The notes below the pieces were generated by a model that saw only the letters and a program-made list of their open reading frames with translations, made no database searches and had not been told where the DNA came from. From a halophilic archaeon (GTDB lineage: Archaea; Halobacteriota; Halobacteria; Halobacteriales; Haladaptataceae): DNA of 64,000 nucleotides. Position 1 is the stretch's first letter. Each line of letters begins with the position of its first letter. The position numbers were made by a program, and so were the translations under genes. Positions 50,646-60,164 of the stretch are shown piece by piece. The stretch is from assembly GCA_003298465.1 (NCBI GenBank), contig QNGA01000001.1:1426001-1490000 (forward strand). The letters are read 5' to 3'.

Positions 50646-50924
50646 ATGAGTGCTACCGAGCTCTCCCGAACGGAGGAGACGAGCCTGACGGACGACGACG
50701 TGGCGGAGACCATACGCGACCTGCCGCCGAGCGCGAAGCTCGTGGCGAAGGTGCTAGAGTACGACGGAACGCTCACCCAGAGCGAACTCGCCGAGGAGAC
50801 GCTGCTGCCGCCCCGGACCGTGCGGTACGCGCTGAACCGACTCGAAGACGAAGAACTCGTCGATTCCCGGTTCTCCTTCGCCGACGCGCGCAAGCGCATC
50901 TACGCTCTCGACCTCGACGACTGA
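50646..50924 (+). CDS. winged-helix (MarR-like) regulator, 92 aa
   Basis: The 92-residue protein has an acidic N-terminus then RDLPPSAKLVAKVLEYDGTL, TQSELAEETLLPPRTVRYAL and wing residues SRFSFADARKRIYALDLDD, a winged helix typical of haloarchaeal stand-alone regulators. Upstream is a long inverted repeat covering the promoter, consistent with autoregulation. A TTTTT run (50996-51000) may end the transcript. Targets are unknown. Confidence 0.85.
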   Translation: MSATELSRTEETSLTDDDVAETIRDLPPSAKLVAKVLEYDGTLTQSELAEETLLPPRTVRYALNRLEDEELVDSRFSFADARKRIYALDLDD

Positions 50925-50995
50925 GGCCAGGTCGCGCGGACGCCGCTACCGCCGACGGACCGCGGAGAGATGGACCGACTCGGCGTCGAAGTCCG

Positions 50996-51000
50996 TTTTT
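50996..51000 (+). terminator. T-run after winged-helix gene
   Basis: TTTTT at 50996-51000, 72 bases after the stop codon at 50924 in GC-rich sequence, is a candidate terminator. It is short and therefore tentative. Confidence 0.35.
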
Positions 51001-51064
51001 CGACCGAGACTACCGGAACCGTCGACCCGAGGGTTTAAATCGTAGAGCGCGGCCAGGGTGGTCC

Positions 51065-51358
51065 GTGTCTCCGGAAACGGCCAAGCGCGCGCTGGCCCGG
51101 CTCGCCCGCGACCGACCCGGTCGAGCGCGCACCGTCATCGACGAAGCGGTCGACGCGACCGAGGACGTGACCGCGGCAGCCGACTTCGCCGACCGGGTCG
51201 GCGTCGAGCGACTCGCACGCGCGGTCGACGCCGCCGCCGAGAGCGACCCGCGGCTCGCGCGCCGGGGGGACCGAGCGCTGACCGCCTTCCGCCGATTCCG
51301 GGAGGCCGCCAAACCGTCGGGTCGCACGGACGAGTCTACGTCATCGCGTCGGGGGTGA
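51065..51358 (+). CDS. helical protein of unknown function, 97 aa
   Basis: The GTG-initiated 97-residue protein is Ala/Arg/Asp-rich and predicted mostly helical (ETAKRALARLARDRPGRART, FADRVGVERLARAVDAAAES). It has no recognised family. A TATA-like GTTTAAATC (51032-51040) at leaderless distance supports the gene. Its last 23 bases overlap the end of the convergent reductase gene. Confidence 0.6.
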   Translation: MSPETAKRALARLARDRPGRARTVIDEAVDATEDVTAAADFADRVGVERLARAVDAAAESDPRLARRGDRALTAFRRFREAAKPSGRTDESTSSRRG

Positions 51359-52418
51359 TTTCGGGATGGTCGCGCACGAACGCCACCATCTCGTCGACGT
51401 ACGACGCGAAGGGCGGACACTCGACGTCGGTGCCGGCAAGCGCGTCCCGGGTCGCCTCGCCGTCGTACCGCGTCGGATAGTCGAGGTAGTCCATCGTCGC
51501 GGGCTCGATGCCCGTCAGACGCCGCGCGCCGGGCACCCGTTCCAGCGCTTCCTTCGCGGCGCACTTCGGCAGCGGCCCCCGAAACACGCGGCGGTCGGCC
51601 GCGTCGGCGAGCACGTCGACCATCTCCGCGACGGTCAGGGGGTCGGGGTCGCAGAGCTGGTACACGTCCCCGACCGCGTCCTCGCGGTCGCTCAGGTGTG
51701 CGATGGCGTCGACGACGAAGTCCCGCGGAACGACGTCGAGTTCGCAGTCGCTCGCCCCGAGAACCGTGGTCACGGTGGCGACCGAGGGCTGACGGAGCAG
51801 CCACTGCAGCAGGTAGTACGGTCCGTCGTACTTCTGGGTCGCGCCGGTGTCGCTGTCGCCGACGACGATGGCCGGCCGATAGACGGTCGCGGGCAATCCG
51901 TCGGCCATCCTGTCCTGCACCTCGACCTCGGCGAGGTACTTCGTCGTCTCGTAGAAGTTGTTGAACCGCTGGCCCTCCACGAGGTCGTCCCCGGTGAACC
52001 GACCGTCGTACCGTCCGCTCACGTAGCAGGTACTGACGTGCTGGAACCGGTCGAGGTCACAGCCCTCCGCGAAGTCGAGGACGTTTCGGGTTCCCTCGAC
52101 GTTGACGGCCATCCCGACCTCCCGGTCGACGCCGAGGTCGTAGACGGCCGCGAGGTGGAAGACCTCGTCCGTCTCGTCCTGGCGTTCCTCGTACGCCGCG
52201 CCGAGGCCCAGGTCGGCCTTCGTGATGTCGCCCTCGACCAGTTCGACGCTCCCGGTCCGCTCGTCGCCGGTCGACCGCTCGACGCGCGCAGCGCGCGCCT
52301 CGGCCCGGTCGCGGTACTTCGACTGGACGAGACAGGTCACGTCCTCGCCCCGCTTCACGAGTCGCTCGACCAGTTCGGAGCCGAGGAAGCCCGGGAAGCC
52401 TGTGAAGAAGACCGCCAT
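51336..52418 (-). CDS. NAD(P)-dependent epimerase/reductase of extended SDR type
   Basis: The 360-residue protein has the nucleotide-binding VFFTGFPGFLGSELVERLVK and the active-site YETTK, with QHVSTCYVSGRY and VYRPAIVVGDSDTG, resembling thioester-reductase/fatty-acyl-CoA-reductase-type extended SDRs. With the aldehyde dehydrogenase just upstream (three bases between coding regions), it may convert acyl or fatty intermediates to aldehydes and back. The substrate is not known. Confidence 0.82.
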   Translation of the reverse strand: MAVFFTGFPGFLGSELVERLVKRGEDVTCLVQSKYRDRAEARAARVERSTGDERTGSVELVEGDITKADLGLGAAYEERQDETDEVFHLAAVYDLGVDREVGMAVNVEGTRNVLDFAEGCDLDRFQHVSTCYVSGRYDGRFTGDDLVEGQRFNNFYETTKYLAEVEVQDRMADGLPATVYRPAIVVGDSDTGATQKYDGPYYLLQWLLRQPSVATVTTVLGASDCELDVVPRDFVVDAIAHLSDREDAVGDVYQLCDPDPLTVAEMVDVLADAADRRVFRGPLPKCAAKEALERVPGARRLTGIEPATMDYLDYPTRYDGEATRDALAGTDVECPPFASYVDEMVAFVRDHPEITPDAMT

Positions 52419-52421
52419 CGC

Positions 52422-54014
52422 TCACCGCACCTCCGCGAGCCGCTTCAGCGCACGCAACAGTCCGGTCGTCGTCCGCGCGTACAGTCTCTCGGCGACGTCG
52501 CGAGGTACCCCGGGGACGCCCGGGGGCGCGATGGGCGGTCCGCGCTGTTCGGCGACGGTCTGGGACTGCGTGTACTTCAGGACGCCCTCGCGGCCGTGGC
52601 GGCGACCCAGCCCCGAGTCGCCCATCCCGCCCATCGGTGCGTCGACGGAGGCCCAGATCGCGGGGTAGGGGTCGTTGACGCCGACCGTGCCGCAGTCGAT
52701 TTCGGCCGCGAGTTCGCGGCCGCGCTCGCCGTCGTCGGTCCAGACGCTGGCGTTCAGGCCGTACGCCGAGTCGTTCGCCCGCTCGACCGCCTCCTCTGCG
52801 TCCGCGACGCGATGGACGGCGACGATCGGACCGAACGTCTCCTCGCGCGCCAGGTCCATCTCCGGCGTCACGTCGGTCAGGACGGTCGGTTCGAAGAAGT
52901 ACGGACCCACGTCCGGCCGCGCCTCGCCACCTGCGACGACCGTCGCGCCCTTCTCGACGGCGTCGGCGAGGTGCGCTTGGACCTTCTCCAGCTGGTAGCT
53001 CGACGCGAGCGACCCCACTTCGACGCCGTAGTCCAGCGCGGCGTCCAGCCCGAGTTCCCGCGTCCGCTCCGCGAACCGCCGGAGGAACCGGTCGTGGAGT
53101 GGCTCCTCGACGTAGAGGCGTTCGAAGGAGATACAGAGCTGTCCCGCGTTCGTGAACGCCCCGTGGACGGCACCCTGAACTGCCCGGTCGAGGTCGGCGT
53201 CCGCGAGCACGATCATCGGATTCTTGCCGCCGAGTTCCAGCGAACAGTCGACGAGGTTCTCGCCGGCCCGACGCGCGACTTCCCGGCCCGTCTCGGTGCT
53301 TCCGGTGAACGCGACGTAGTCCACGCGGTCTATCAGGGCCGGCCCGACCTCGCTTCCGCGACCCGTCACGACCGAGAAGACGTCCTCCGGCAGGCCGGCC
53401 GCTTCCAGCAGTTGTGCGACGCGGAGCGCCGTGAACGGCGTCTCCTCGGCCGGTTTCAGGACCACCGCGTTGCCGGCGACGAGCGCCGGAAGGGCGTCCG
53501 AGACGGCCAGTGTGAGGGGGTAGTTCCAGGGCGAGACTATTCCGACCACGCCGCGAGGGTGGCGGTGCTCTTCCGTCCTCGTGAGCAGCGGAATGGCGCC
53601 GTGGCGTCGGCGGGTGGTGAGGAACTCGTCGGCGCGACCGCCGTAGTAGCGGGCGTTCGTGGCGACGTCCAGTATCTCCTCGAACGCGTCCCGTCGGACC
53701 TTCCCGCTCTCGATGCCGACGAGGTCGAGGAGTTCCTCCCGGCGGTCGAGGACGAGGTCGTGGAACCGCGAGAGGACGTCCGCTCGCCGTTCGAGCGGCC
53801 GCGAGGCCCACTCCGCCTGGGCGGCGCGAGCGCGCTCGACGGCCGCGGCGACGTCCGCTTCGGTGGCCGCCGGCACCGTACCGATCTCCTCGCCCGTGAA
53901 CGGCGCTTCGACGGCGATGGCGTCGCGAGCGTCGACGGCGTCGTCGGCCGGCGAGACCTCGCCGGTGAGTGCGGCCGGGGTTTCCGGTCGTACGCGGTCG
54001 GTCCAGAGCGTCAT
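52422..54014 (-). CDS. aldehyde dehydrogenase (succinate-semialdehyde type family)
   Basis: The 530-residue enzyme has ALDH motifs: [32 protein letters not shown], the general-base Glu in [10 protein letters not shown] and the catalytic Cys in [16 protein letters not shown]. It oxidises an aldehyde to the acid with NAD(P). A basic C-terminal tail ([16 protein letters not shown]) extends beyond the usual end. It begins an operon with the extended SDR and diverges from mre11. The start at [11 protein letters not shown] was used. Confidence 0.92.
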   Translation of the reverse strand: MTLWTDRVRPETPAALTGEVSPADDAVDARDAIAVEAPFTGEEIGTVPAATEADVAAAVERARAAQAEWASRPLERRADVLSRFHDLVLDRREELLDLVGIESGKVRRDAFEEILDVATNARYYGGRADEFLTTRRRHGAIPLLTRTEEHRHPRGVVGIVSPWNYPLTLAVSDALPALVAGNAVVLKPAEETPFTALRVAQLLEAAGLPEDVFSVVTGRGSEVGPALIDRVDYVAFTGSTETGREVARRAGENLVDCSLELGGKNPMIVLADADLDRAVQGAVHGAFTNAGQLCISFERLYVEEPLHDRFLRRFAERTRELGLDAALDYGVEVGSLASSYQLEKVQAHLADAVEKGATVVAGGEARPDVGPYFFEPTVLTDVTPEMDLAREETFGPIVAVHRVADAEEAVERANDSAYGLNASVWTDDGERGRELAAEIDCGTVGVNDPYPAIWASVDAPMGGMGDSGLGRRHGREGVLKYTQSQTVAEQRGPPIAPPGVPGVPRDVAERLYARTTTGLLRALKRLAEVR

Positions 54015-54044
54015 ACGTTCGGACGACGGTACCGGCACGGAAAT

Positions 54045-54052
54045 GATTTAAG
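54045..54052 (+). promoter_or_regulatory. TATA element of mre11
   Basis: GATTTAAG at 54045-54052 is centred about 28 bases before the mre11 ATG and predicts a leaderless mre11-rad50 transcript. The aldehyde dehydrogenase promoter must share the 62-base gap in the other direction. Confidence 0.6.
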
Positions 54053-54076
54053 AGCAGAGCGCCAACTCACGAATCA

Positions 54077-55465
54077 ATGACACGGGTGATTCACACGGGC
54101 GACACCCACGTCGGGTACCGACAGTACCACTCGCCCGAGAGACGCGACGACTTCCTCGCCGCCTTCGAACGGGTCGTCGACGACGCCGTCGAGGAGGGAG
54201 TCGACGCCGTCGTCCACGCTGGCGACCTCTTTCACGACCGCCGTCCCGACCTGGTCGACCTCCACGGAACCATCTCCGTCCTGCGGAAACTCGACCGCGC
54301 CGACGTTCCGTTCCTCGCCGTCGTCGGCAACCACGAGAGCACGCGGGGAGAGCAGTGGCTCGACCTGCTCGAGACGCTGGGGCTGGCGATCCGTCTCGGC
54401 GACGAACCCGAGGTCGTCGGCGAGACGGCGTTCTACGGCCTCGACCACGTGCCGCTGTCGAAGCGCGACGACCTCGACTACGAGTTCGCGGACCACGACG
54501 CCGACCGGGCCGCCCTCGTCTCCCACGGACTGTTCCAGCCGTTCGAGTTCGGCAACTGGGACGCCGAGGAGGTGCTCACGGAGGCGTCCGTCGAGTTCGA
54601 CGCGATGCTGCTCGGCGACAACCACGACCCGGGCAAGAAACGCGTCGCCGACGCCTGGGTCACCTACTGCGGGTCGACCGAGCGCGCGAGCGCCGACGAG
54701 CGCGAGGACCGCGGCTACAACATCGTCGAGTTCGACGACGAGGTGTCGATACGCCGTCGGGGCATCCCGACTCGGGACTTCGCGTTCGTCACCGTCGACC
54801 TCGGGGAGAACGAGGGCGTCGACCGCGTCCGCGAGACGATTCGCGAGCACGCGCTGGAGGACGCGGTCGCCCTGATCTCCATCGAAGGCGAGGGCGAGGA
54901 CGTGACGCCGGCCCGCGTCGAGGAGTTCGCGCTCGACCAGGGCGCGCTCGTCGCCCGGGTGAACGACCGCCGGGAGGTGGCCGCCGACGAGGACGCCACC
55001 GACGTCTCCTTCGCCGACCCGGACGAGGCGGTCCGCGAGCGGGTCCGCGAGATGGGCCTGAGCGACGCCGCCCGCGAACTCGACGAGACGGTGCGGGCGA
55101 GCAAACTCGCCGACTCGAACGTCCGTGACGCCGTCGAGAATCGGGTCGCCGACCTCGTCGACGACGAAATCGAAGCGTTCGAACCGGCACCCGACGACGG
55201 AACCGGGGAGCCGGACGTTTCGTCCGCCGGCGAATCCCCCGACGGTGCCGACGAGGCGGACGACGTCGACGCCGACGACGCGGCGAGCGAACCGCCGGAA
55301 CCTGGCGACGCGTCCGGCGAGCGGCCGGAGCAGAACGGTGACGGAACGACTGGAGAACCGGAGACCGGGACGCCGCCGGAGACGACGGTCACCGCCGACC
55401 CGGCCGGCGAGACGGACGACGCAGACGACGCCGACGACCAGGTCTCGATGGAGGACTTCCTGTGA
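54077..55465 (+). CDS. mre11: DNA double-strand break repair nuclease Mre11
   Basis: The 462-residue protein has the calcineurin-type nuclease residues D9 and H11 (HTGDTHVG), D50 (HAGDLFHD), N85-H86 (VVGNHES), and later VSHG and LGDNHD. Mre11 with Rad50 senses and processes DNA breaks. After residue about 375 comes a long acidic, Pro/Gly-rich tail, ending in QVSMEDFL, which fits a PIP-box-like pattern (Q-x-x-M-x-x-F-L) for binding PCNA. It overlaps rad50 by four bases (GTGA). Confidence 0.95.
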   Translation: MTRVIHTGDTHVGYRQYHSPERRDDFLAAFERVVDDAVEEGVDAVVHAGDLFHDRRPDLVDLHGTISVLRKLDRADVPFLAVVGNHESTRGEQWLDLLETLGLAIRLGDEPEVVGETAFYGLDHVPLSKRDDLDYEFADHDADRAALVSHGLFQPFEFGNWDAEEVLTEASVEFDAMLLGDNHDPGKKRVADAWVTYCGSTERASADEREDRGYNIVEFDDEVSIRRRGIPTRDFAFVTVDLGENEGVDRVRETIREHALEDAVALISIEGEGEDVTPARVEEFALDQGALVARVNDRREVAADEDATDVSFADPDEAVRERVREMGLSDAARELDETVRASKLADSNVRDAVENRVADLVDDEIEAFEPAPDDGTGEPDVSSAGESPDGADEADDVDADDAASEPPEPGDASGERPEQNGDGTTGEPETGTPPETTVTADPAGETDDADDADDQVSMEDFL

Positions 55466-58140
55466 AATTCGACCGCATCCGCCTCTCGAACTTCAAGTGC
55501 TACGGGGACACCGACCTCACGCTCGACAGCGGCGTGACGGTCATCCACGGGCTGAACGGCAGCGGGAAGTCGTCGCTGCTGGAAGCCTGCTTTTTCGCGC
55601 TGTACGGCGCGACGGCCCTCGATCGCACGCTGGACGACGTGGTGACCATCGGCGAGGAGGACGCGGAAGTCGAACTCTGGTTCACCCATCGTGGCGGCGA
55701 GTACCACGTCCACCGGCGGATTCGCGCGACCGGCGAGCGCGCCCGGACCGCGAAGTGCGTCCTCGAAACCCCCGAGGGGAGCGTCGACGGGGCGGAGGAC
55801 GTGCGAAACCACGTCGTGAGTCTGTTCCGGATGGACGCCGAGGCGTTCGTCAACTGCGCGTACGTCCGGCAGGGAGAGGTGAACAAGCTCATCAACGCGA
55901 CGCCGGGCCAGCGCCAGGACATGATAGACGACCTCCTCCAGCTCGGTAAACTGGAGGAGTACCGCGAACGCGCCAGCGACGCCCGCCTCGGAGTGAAGAG
56001 CGTCCTCGACGACCGCCGGGGGAGTCTGACCGAACTCCAGTCCCAGGTCGAAGGAAAAGAGGAGAAGAACCTGCACGGTCTGTTGAACGACCTCGAATCG
56101 CAACTCGCGGAGGTCGAAGGCGAGATAGAGCGGTTCGAGGACAACCGCGAGGAGGCTCGCACGACGCTCGAAGAAGCGAGGGCCGTGCTGGAGGGCTACG
56201 AGGAGAAACGCGAGGAACTGGACGACGTAGAGGAGGAGATCGAGGAGCTGCAGTCGGAGATAACGGAGACGGAACACGAGCGCGACGACCTCCGCGAGCG
56301 CATCGGTGACCTCCGCGAGCGCGTCGATACGCTCGGGTCGGACGTCGACGACCTGCTCGCGGAGACCGACGTGGACGCCGCGGACGAGGACGCAATCGGG
56401 GCGCGACTGACGGAACTCGACGCGGACGACGACGAGGCCGCAGACGACCTCGGCGACGCGAGGACGCAGGCGCAGATGTTCGGCAATCAGGCGGACAACC
56501 TCGGCCAGCGGGCCGACGAACTCGAAGAGCGGGCCGCCGAGAAGCGCCGGCGGGCCGACGAACTCGAATCGGAGGCCGGGGACGCCGACGCCGACCTCGC
56601 CGACTACCGCGAGAAACTGGAGACGCTCGGCGACCGCATCGACGCCGAGCGGGCGGCCTTCGAAGACGCGTCGGTGGAGTTCGGCGAGGCCGAGACGTAC
56701 CTGGAGGACTGCCGGGAGAGACGGGACGCGCTCGTCGAGCGCGAGCAGGAACTGACCGCCGAACGCAAGAGCCTCCGCGACGGCATCGAGGAGGCCGAAC
56801 GGTTGCTCGACGCCGGGAAATGTCCGGAGTGCGGTCAGCCCGTCGACGGTTCGCCGCACGTCGACGGACTGGACGAGGACCGCGACCGACTCGCGGAACT
56901 CGACGACGAACTGGAGTCGGTCAGGGAGGACCGCGAGCGCGTCGAGAGCGACGTCGAGAGCGCCGAGCGACTCCGGGAGGCCGAACGGACGGTCGCCAAC
57001 CTGCGGGACAACCGCGAGAGCGTCGAACAGTTGGTCGACGACAAGGAGGCGACGGTCACCGAGAAGCGAGAGGAAGCCGAGAGCCTCCGCGAGGAGGCCG
57101 CCGACCTCGACTCCGAGGCCGAAGACAAACGCGAGGACGCCGAACAGCTTCGGGAGAAGGCCGCCGAGCGCGAGGAACGAGTCGAGGAACTCGAAGCAGA
57201 ACGCGAGGCCATCGCGGCGAAACAGGAGCGCCTGGAGGAGATTCGGTCGGTTCGCGAGAAAAGAGACGAACTCGAAGACGAGATAGAGCGCCTGAGGGAC
57301 GAGCGCACCCACCTCGCGGAGGTCAACGACGAGCGCCGGAACCGTCTCGCCGAGAAGCGCGACCGCCGCGACGACCTCCGGGAGGCGTACGACGAGGAGA
57401 AGGTCGAGGCCGCCCGCGACGACGAGGGGCGTGCGGAGGACTACCTGGAGAAGGTCGAGGACAAACTGGACGGCCTCCGCGAGGACCGCGACGACCTCCA
57501 GGGTCGCATCGGCGGCGTGAAGAGCGAAATCGAGGCGCTGGAGGAGTTGCGCGACCGCCGCGACGACCTCCGCGAGCGCGTCGAAGCGCTCGAATCGCTA
57601 CGGGAGGAGGCCGCCGACCTCGAAGCGATGTACGGCGACCTCCGGGCGGAGCTCCGCCAGCGGAACGTCGAGAGCCTCGAACGGATGCTGAACGAGGTGT
57701 TCGACCTCGTCTACCAGAACGATTCGTACTCGCGAATCGCGCTCGACGGCGAGTACCGACTCACCGTCTACCAGAAGGACGGCGAGCCGCTCGACCCCGG
57801 ACAGCTCTCCGGCGGCGAGCGAGCGCTGTTCAACCTCAGCCTGCGCTGTGCCATCTATCGACTGCTCTCGGAGGGCATCGAGGGAACCGCGCCGATGCCG
57901 CCGCTCATCCTCGACGAACCGACGGTGTTCCTCGATTCGGGCCACGTCTCGCAGCTCGTCGAACTCGTGGAGTCGATGCGGGAACTCGGCGTCGAACAGA
58001 TAATCGTCGTCAGTCACGACGAGGAACTGGTCGGCGCGGCCGACGACCTCGTCCGCGTCGAGAAGGACGCGACGACGAACCGGTCGCACGTCGAACGCGG
58101 TGCGACCGTGTTCGAAGCGAGCGCCGGCGCTGACGACTGA
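55462..58140 (+). CDS. rad50: DNA double-strand break repair ATPase Rad50
   Basis: The 892-residue SMC-like ATPase has Walker A GLNGSGKSSLLEACFF (from about 30), a long coiled coil, the zinc hook CPEC (C454, C457) in GKCPECGQPVDG, signature LSGGERALFNLSLRCAIY near 780 and Walker B LILDEPTVFLD near 815. Start is a GTG inside the mre11 stop region, so the two are translationally coupled. Coiled-coil composition is extremely Glu/Asp/Arg-rich. Length is usual for haloarchaea. Confidence 0.97.
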   Translation: MKFDRIRLSNFKCYGDTDLTLDSGVTVIHGLNGSGKSSLLEACFFALYGATALDRTLDDVVTIGEEDAEVELWFTHRGGEYHVHRRIRATGERARTAKCVLETPEGSVDGAEDVRNHVVSLFRMDAEAFVNCAYVRQGEVNKLINATPGQRQDMIDDLLQLGKLEEYRERASDARLGVKSVLDDRRGSLTELQSQVEGKEEKNLHGLLNDLESQLAEVEGEIERFEDNREEARTTLEEARAVLEGYEEKREELDDVEEEIEELQSEITETEHERDDLRERIGDLRERVDTLGSDVDDLLAETDVDAADEDAIGARLTELDADDDEAADDLGDARTQAQMFGNQADNLGQRADELEERAAEKRRRADELESEAGDADADLADYREKLETLGDRIDAERAAFEDASVEFGEAETYLEDCRERRDALVEREQELTAERKSLRDGIEEAERLLDAGKCPECGQPVDGSPHVDGLDEDRDRLAELDDELESVREDRERVESDVESAERLREAERTVANLRDNRESVEQLVDDKEATVTEKREEAESLREEAADLDSEAEDKREDAEQLREKAAEREERVEELEAEREAIAAKQERLEEIRSVREKRDELEDEIERLRDERTHLAEVNDERRNRLAEKRDRRDDLREAYDEEKVEAARDDEGRAEDYLEKVEDKLDGLREDRDDLQGRIGGVKSEIEALEELRDRRDDLRERVEALESLREEAADLEAMYGDLRAELRQRNVESLERMLNEVFDLVYQNDSYSRIALDGEYRLTVYQKDGEPLDPGQLSGGERALFNLSLRCAIYRLLSEGIEGTAPMPPLILDEPTVFLDSGHVSQLVELVESMRELGVEQIIVVSHDEELVGAADDLVRVEKDATTNRSHVERGATVFEASAGADD

Positions 58141-58220
58141 GGACGAGCAACGGCGACCCCTGTCCTCGACCGCAGCGGGTCCGGACAGGATATTAGTTGT
58201 TTCCGGCACTCGTTCGAGCC

Positions 58221-58643
58221 ATGTACGACGTGATCCTCATTCCGACGGACGGGAGCGAGGCGGCGATGGACGCGGCGAAGCACGCTTTCAGCCTCGCCGA
58301 GCGGTACGAGGCGACCGTTCACGTGCTGTCGGTCGTCGAACAGAGCGAGAGCGCCTCCATCGTGGGCCGGGGCGACGAGAAGCTAGAGACGCTCCGCGAG
58401 GAGGGCACCGACTCGACCAAGCACATCGTCGAAGAGGCCCTCTCGCGGGACGTCGACGCGGTCGGGGCCGTGGAAGTCGGGAACCCCGACCGTACGATCC
58501 TCGACTACGCGGACGAGCACGACGTCGATATCATCGTGATGAGCACGCACGGACGTTCCGGCGTCGGACGATTCCTCATGGGGAGCGTCACCGAAGGGGT
58601 CCTCCGCGACGGCAAAACGCCCGTTCTCGCGGTACAGCGCTGA
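58221..58643 (+). CDS. universal stress protein (UspA family)
   Basis: The 140-residue protein begins MYDVILIPTDGSEAAMDAAK and ends with GRSGVGRFLMGSVTEGVLRD, containing the ATP-binding G-x2-G-x9-GS pattern of UspA proteins. It probably binds ATP or AMP and modulates stress responses. GATATTAG about 30 bases upstream suggests a leaderless transcript from 58219. Monocistronic. Confidence 0.93.
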   Translation: MYDVILIPTDGSEAAMDAAKHAFSLAERYEATVHVLSVVEQSESASIVGRGDEKLETLREEGTDSTKHIVEEALSRDVDAVGAVEVGNPDRTILDYADEHDVDIIVMSTHGRSGVGRFLMGSVTEGVLRDGKTPVLAVQR

Positions 58644-58738
58644 TTATCGTCTCGGCCTGGGCAGCGGGACCATCGAAGAACGCGGCTTCGCTCGGTCTGC
58701 ACCCGCATCAGCCCTGCGCTCTCCGGGGACCGCGCCGT

Positions 58739-59197
58739 TCAGGGAGCGTCGTCGTGTCCTCCGGACGCGTCGCTCGAACGGGTCAGCGAAGCGAGCGCGT
58801 CCGCGGCCGCGTCGGTGGTCGCGTACCCGCGTTCGCCGGCGACGCGACGTTCTTCGAGCAGACCGGCGGCGCGAAACTCCGCGAGCAGTCCGTGCAGGTC
58901 GCTCTCGCACAGGTCGGTCGTGTCGAGCAGTTCGCGGACGGGGAGCGGACCGCGGTCGTCCAGCGCGACCAGCAGGCCGAGCGCGCGCTCGTTCGACACG
59001 GCGGTCAGCACCCGGCGGACGGCGGACGGCACCGCGAGCGCTGCCGTCTCCAGCACGGCGTCGTCGTCGGCGAGTTCGAGACGGTCGTTGTCGAGGTACG
59101 TCTCCTCGCCGGAGCGGGGGTCGCGGACGAGGCTGGACTCGTCGGACCGCTTGAGGAGCAGGTAGGTGTCGCCGGACTCGTCCCGGACCGTTCGCAT
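58739..59197 (-). CDS. winged-helix-like protein of unknown function, 152 aa
   Basis: The 152-residue protein starts MRTVRDESGDTYLLLKRSDE with RDPRSGEETYLDNDRL, a haloarchaeal N-terminal mark, and ends with a helix-turn-helix-like region (VRELLDTTDLCESDLHGLLA, EFRAAGLLEERRVAG). It is probably a DNA-binding regulator with a small N-terminal domain. Family and targets are not known. It faces the UspA gene tail to tail with 95 bases between. Confidence 0.75.
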   Translation of the reverse strand: MRTVRDESGDTYLLLKRSDESSLVRDPRSGEETYLDNDRLELADDDAVLETAALAVPSAVRRVLTAVSNERALGLLVALDDRGPLPVRELLDTTDLCESDLHGLLAEFRAAGLLEERRVAGERGYATTDAAADALASLTRSSDASGGHDDAP

Positions 59198-59268
59198 GCG
59201 TCGGCGTAGCCCGCGCTCGCGGTTAGTCTTTGCGACGGGGTCCTCGGCCGCGATTTTCGGGGGCCGCG

Positions 59269-59574
59269 TCAGTCCTCGTCGGTCTCGTCCTCGTCGGACT
59301 CCTCCGCGTCGGCCTGGAAGGCCCGGTACCGGTGGTAGCCGCGGGCGAACGCGAACAGTCCGACGAGGACGAGCCCTCCGCCGAGTTCCCAGCGCCCCTC
59401 GAAGCCGACGAACATCAGCCCGAGACTGACCGCGAACAGTGCGACGTTGAATAGGATGACCTGCGCCCAGAACTCGTTGCGTATCTCGCGTGGCGCGTCC
59501 ACCTCGCTGTAGTCGCGTACCTGGGGGGCGCTGGGAACGAGGTCCTCGGAGGGGTCGTCTATCTGACCCGGCAT
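59269..59574 (-). CDS. membrane protein with two spans and acidic tails, 101 aa
   Basis: The 101-residue protein has a polar N-terminus (PGQIDDPSEDLVPSAPQVRD), two hydrophobic segments (QVILFNVALFAVSLGLMFVG and LGGGLVLVGLFAFARGY) and a highly acidic C-terminus (EESDEDETDED). Both ends should be cytosolic. The start at MPGQIDDPSE was chosen. Function unknown. Confidence 0.72.
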   Translation of the reverse strand: MPGQIDDPSEDLVPSAPQVRDYSEVDAPREIRNEFWAQVILFNVALFAVSLGLMFVGFEGRWELGGGLVLVGLFAFARGYHRYRAFQADAEESDEDETDED

Positions 59575-59678
59575 GTCGGTCGTCCCCTGGTCGCCGAGGT
59601 CGGACGACCGCTCGTCGTCTCTGTCGAGCACGGATTCGACACGTCTACGGGCGGCAGGAAAAACGTTCGGAGTTGCGC

Positions 59679-59864
59679 TCAGACGTGGTCTTCGAGCGTC
59701 ACTGTGGCCGATGCCTTGAGCCAGCCGAGCGGATTTCGGGCGTCGTAGAATACGACGCCGTCGTCCGTCTCGTACGTCTCGATAGAGTCCGTCGGCTCGG
59801 CGGGTGCCGGGAGTTCGCTTTCGGCACGGTCCAACCTTCCGTCTTCGGTGGCGTTGTCGGACAT
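59679..59864 (-). CDS. small acidic haloarchaeal protein, 61 aa
   Basis: The 61-residue protein ends with DGVVFYDARNPLGWLKASAT, which reads like a small folded motif common in haloarchaeal proteins. The front is acidic and Pro-rich. TATA-like ATTTAATG at 59898-59906 on this strand is placed about 30-40 bases from the ATG. Function unknown. Confidence 0.65.
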   Translation of the reverse strand: MSDNATEDGRLDRAESELPAPAEPTDSIETYETDDGVVFYDARNPLGWLKASATVTLEDHV

Positions 59865-60164
59865 CGGCTTGACCTCCCACTGTGCTAAGCGTTAACACAT
59901 TAAATCCCTTTCGTTCCCGGCACTGTTTCGGAGACGGGACGGGCGTCACGGGGAGGCGTGTGCGAGATCGATGGAGCCGGAAGCCGGGTCGACCGTCGTC
60001 CTACAGTACCGGACGAGGGACCCACGCTTCGAACGGTCGTTTCAGTTTGGTCGACGACCGAACGACGAGCGGGCGAGACGATTTCGGCTCCGTACGTATC
60101 GACGGCTAACCGAGCCCTATTTTTATGATAGTAGGCGTCGTCGTTCGTCGGGGGATGGGGAGAG
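59865..60164. other. divergent intergenic region
   Basis: These 300 bases hold promoters for the acidic protein gene (minus) and for the SCP2-like gene (plus, TATA-like CTATTTTTATG near 60117-60127). No coding frame with convincing composition was found; the open frame from 59971 is Arg-rich and likely fortuitous. Confidence 0.45.

Noticed and set aside
54715..57312. 865-codon minus-strand frame antisense to mre11-rad50
   Set aside because: It mirrors the coiled-coil coding bias of rad50 and contains no recognisable domain or promoter.
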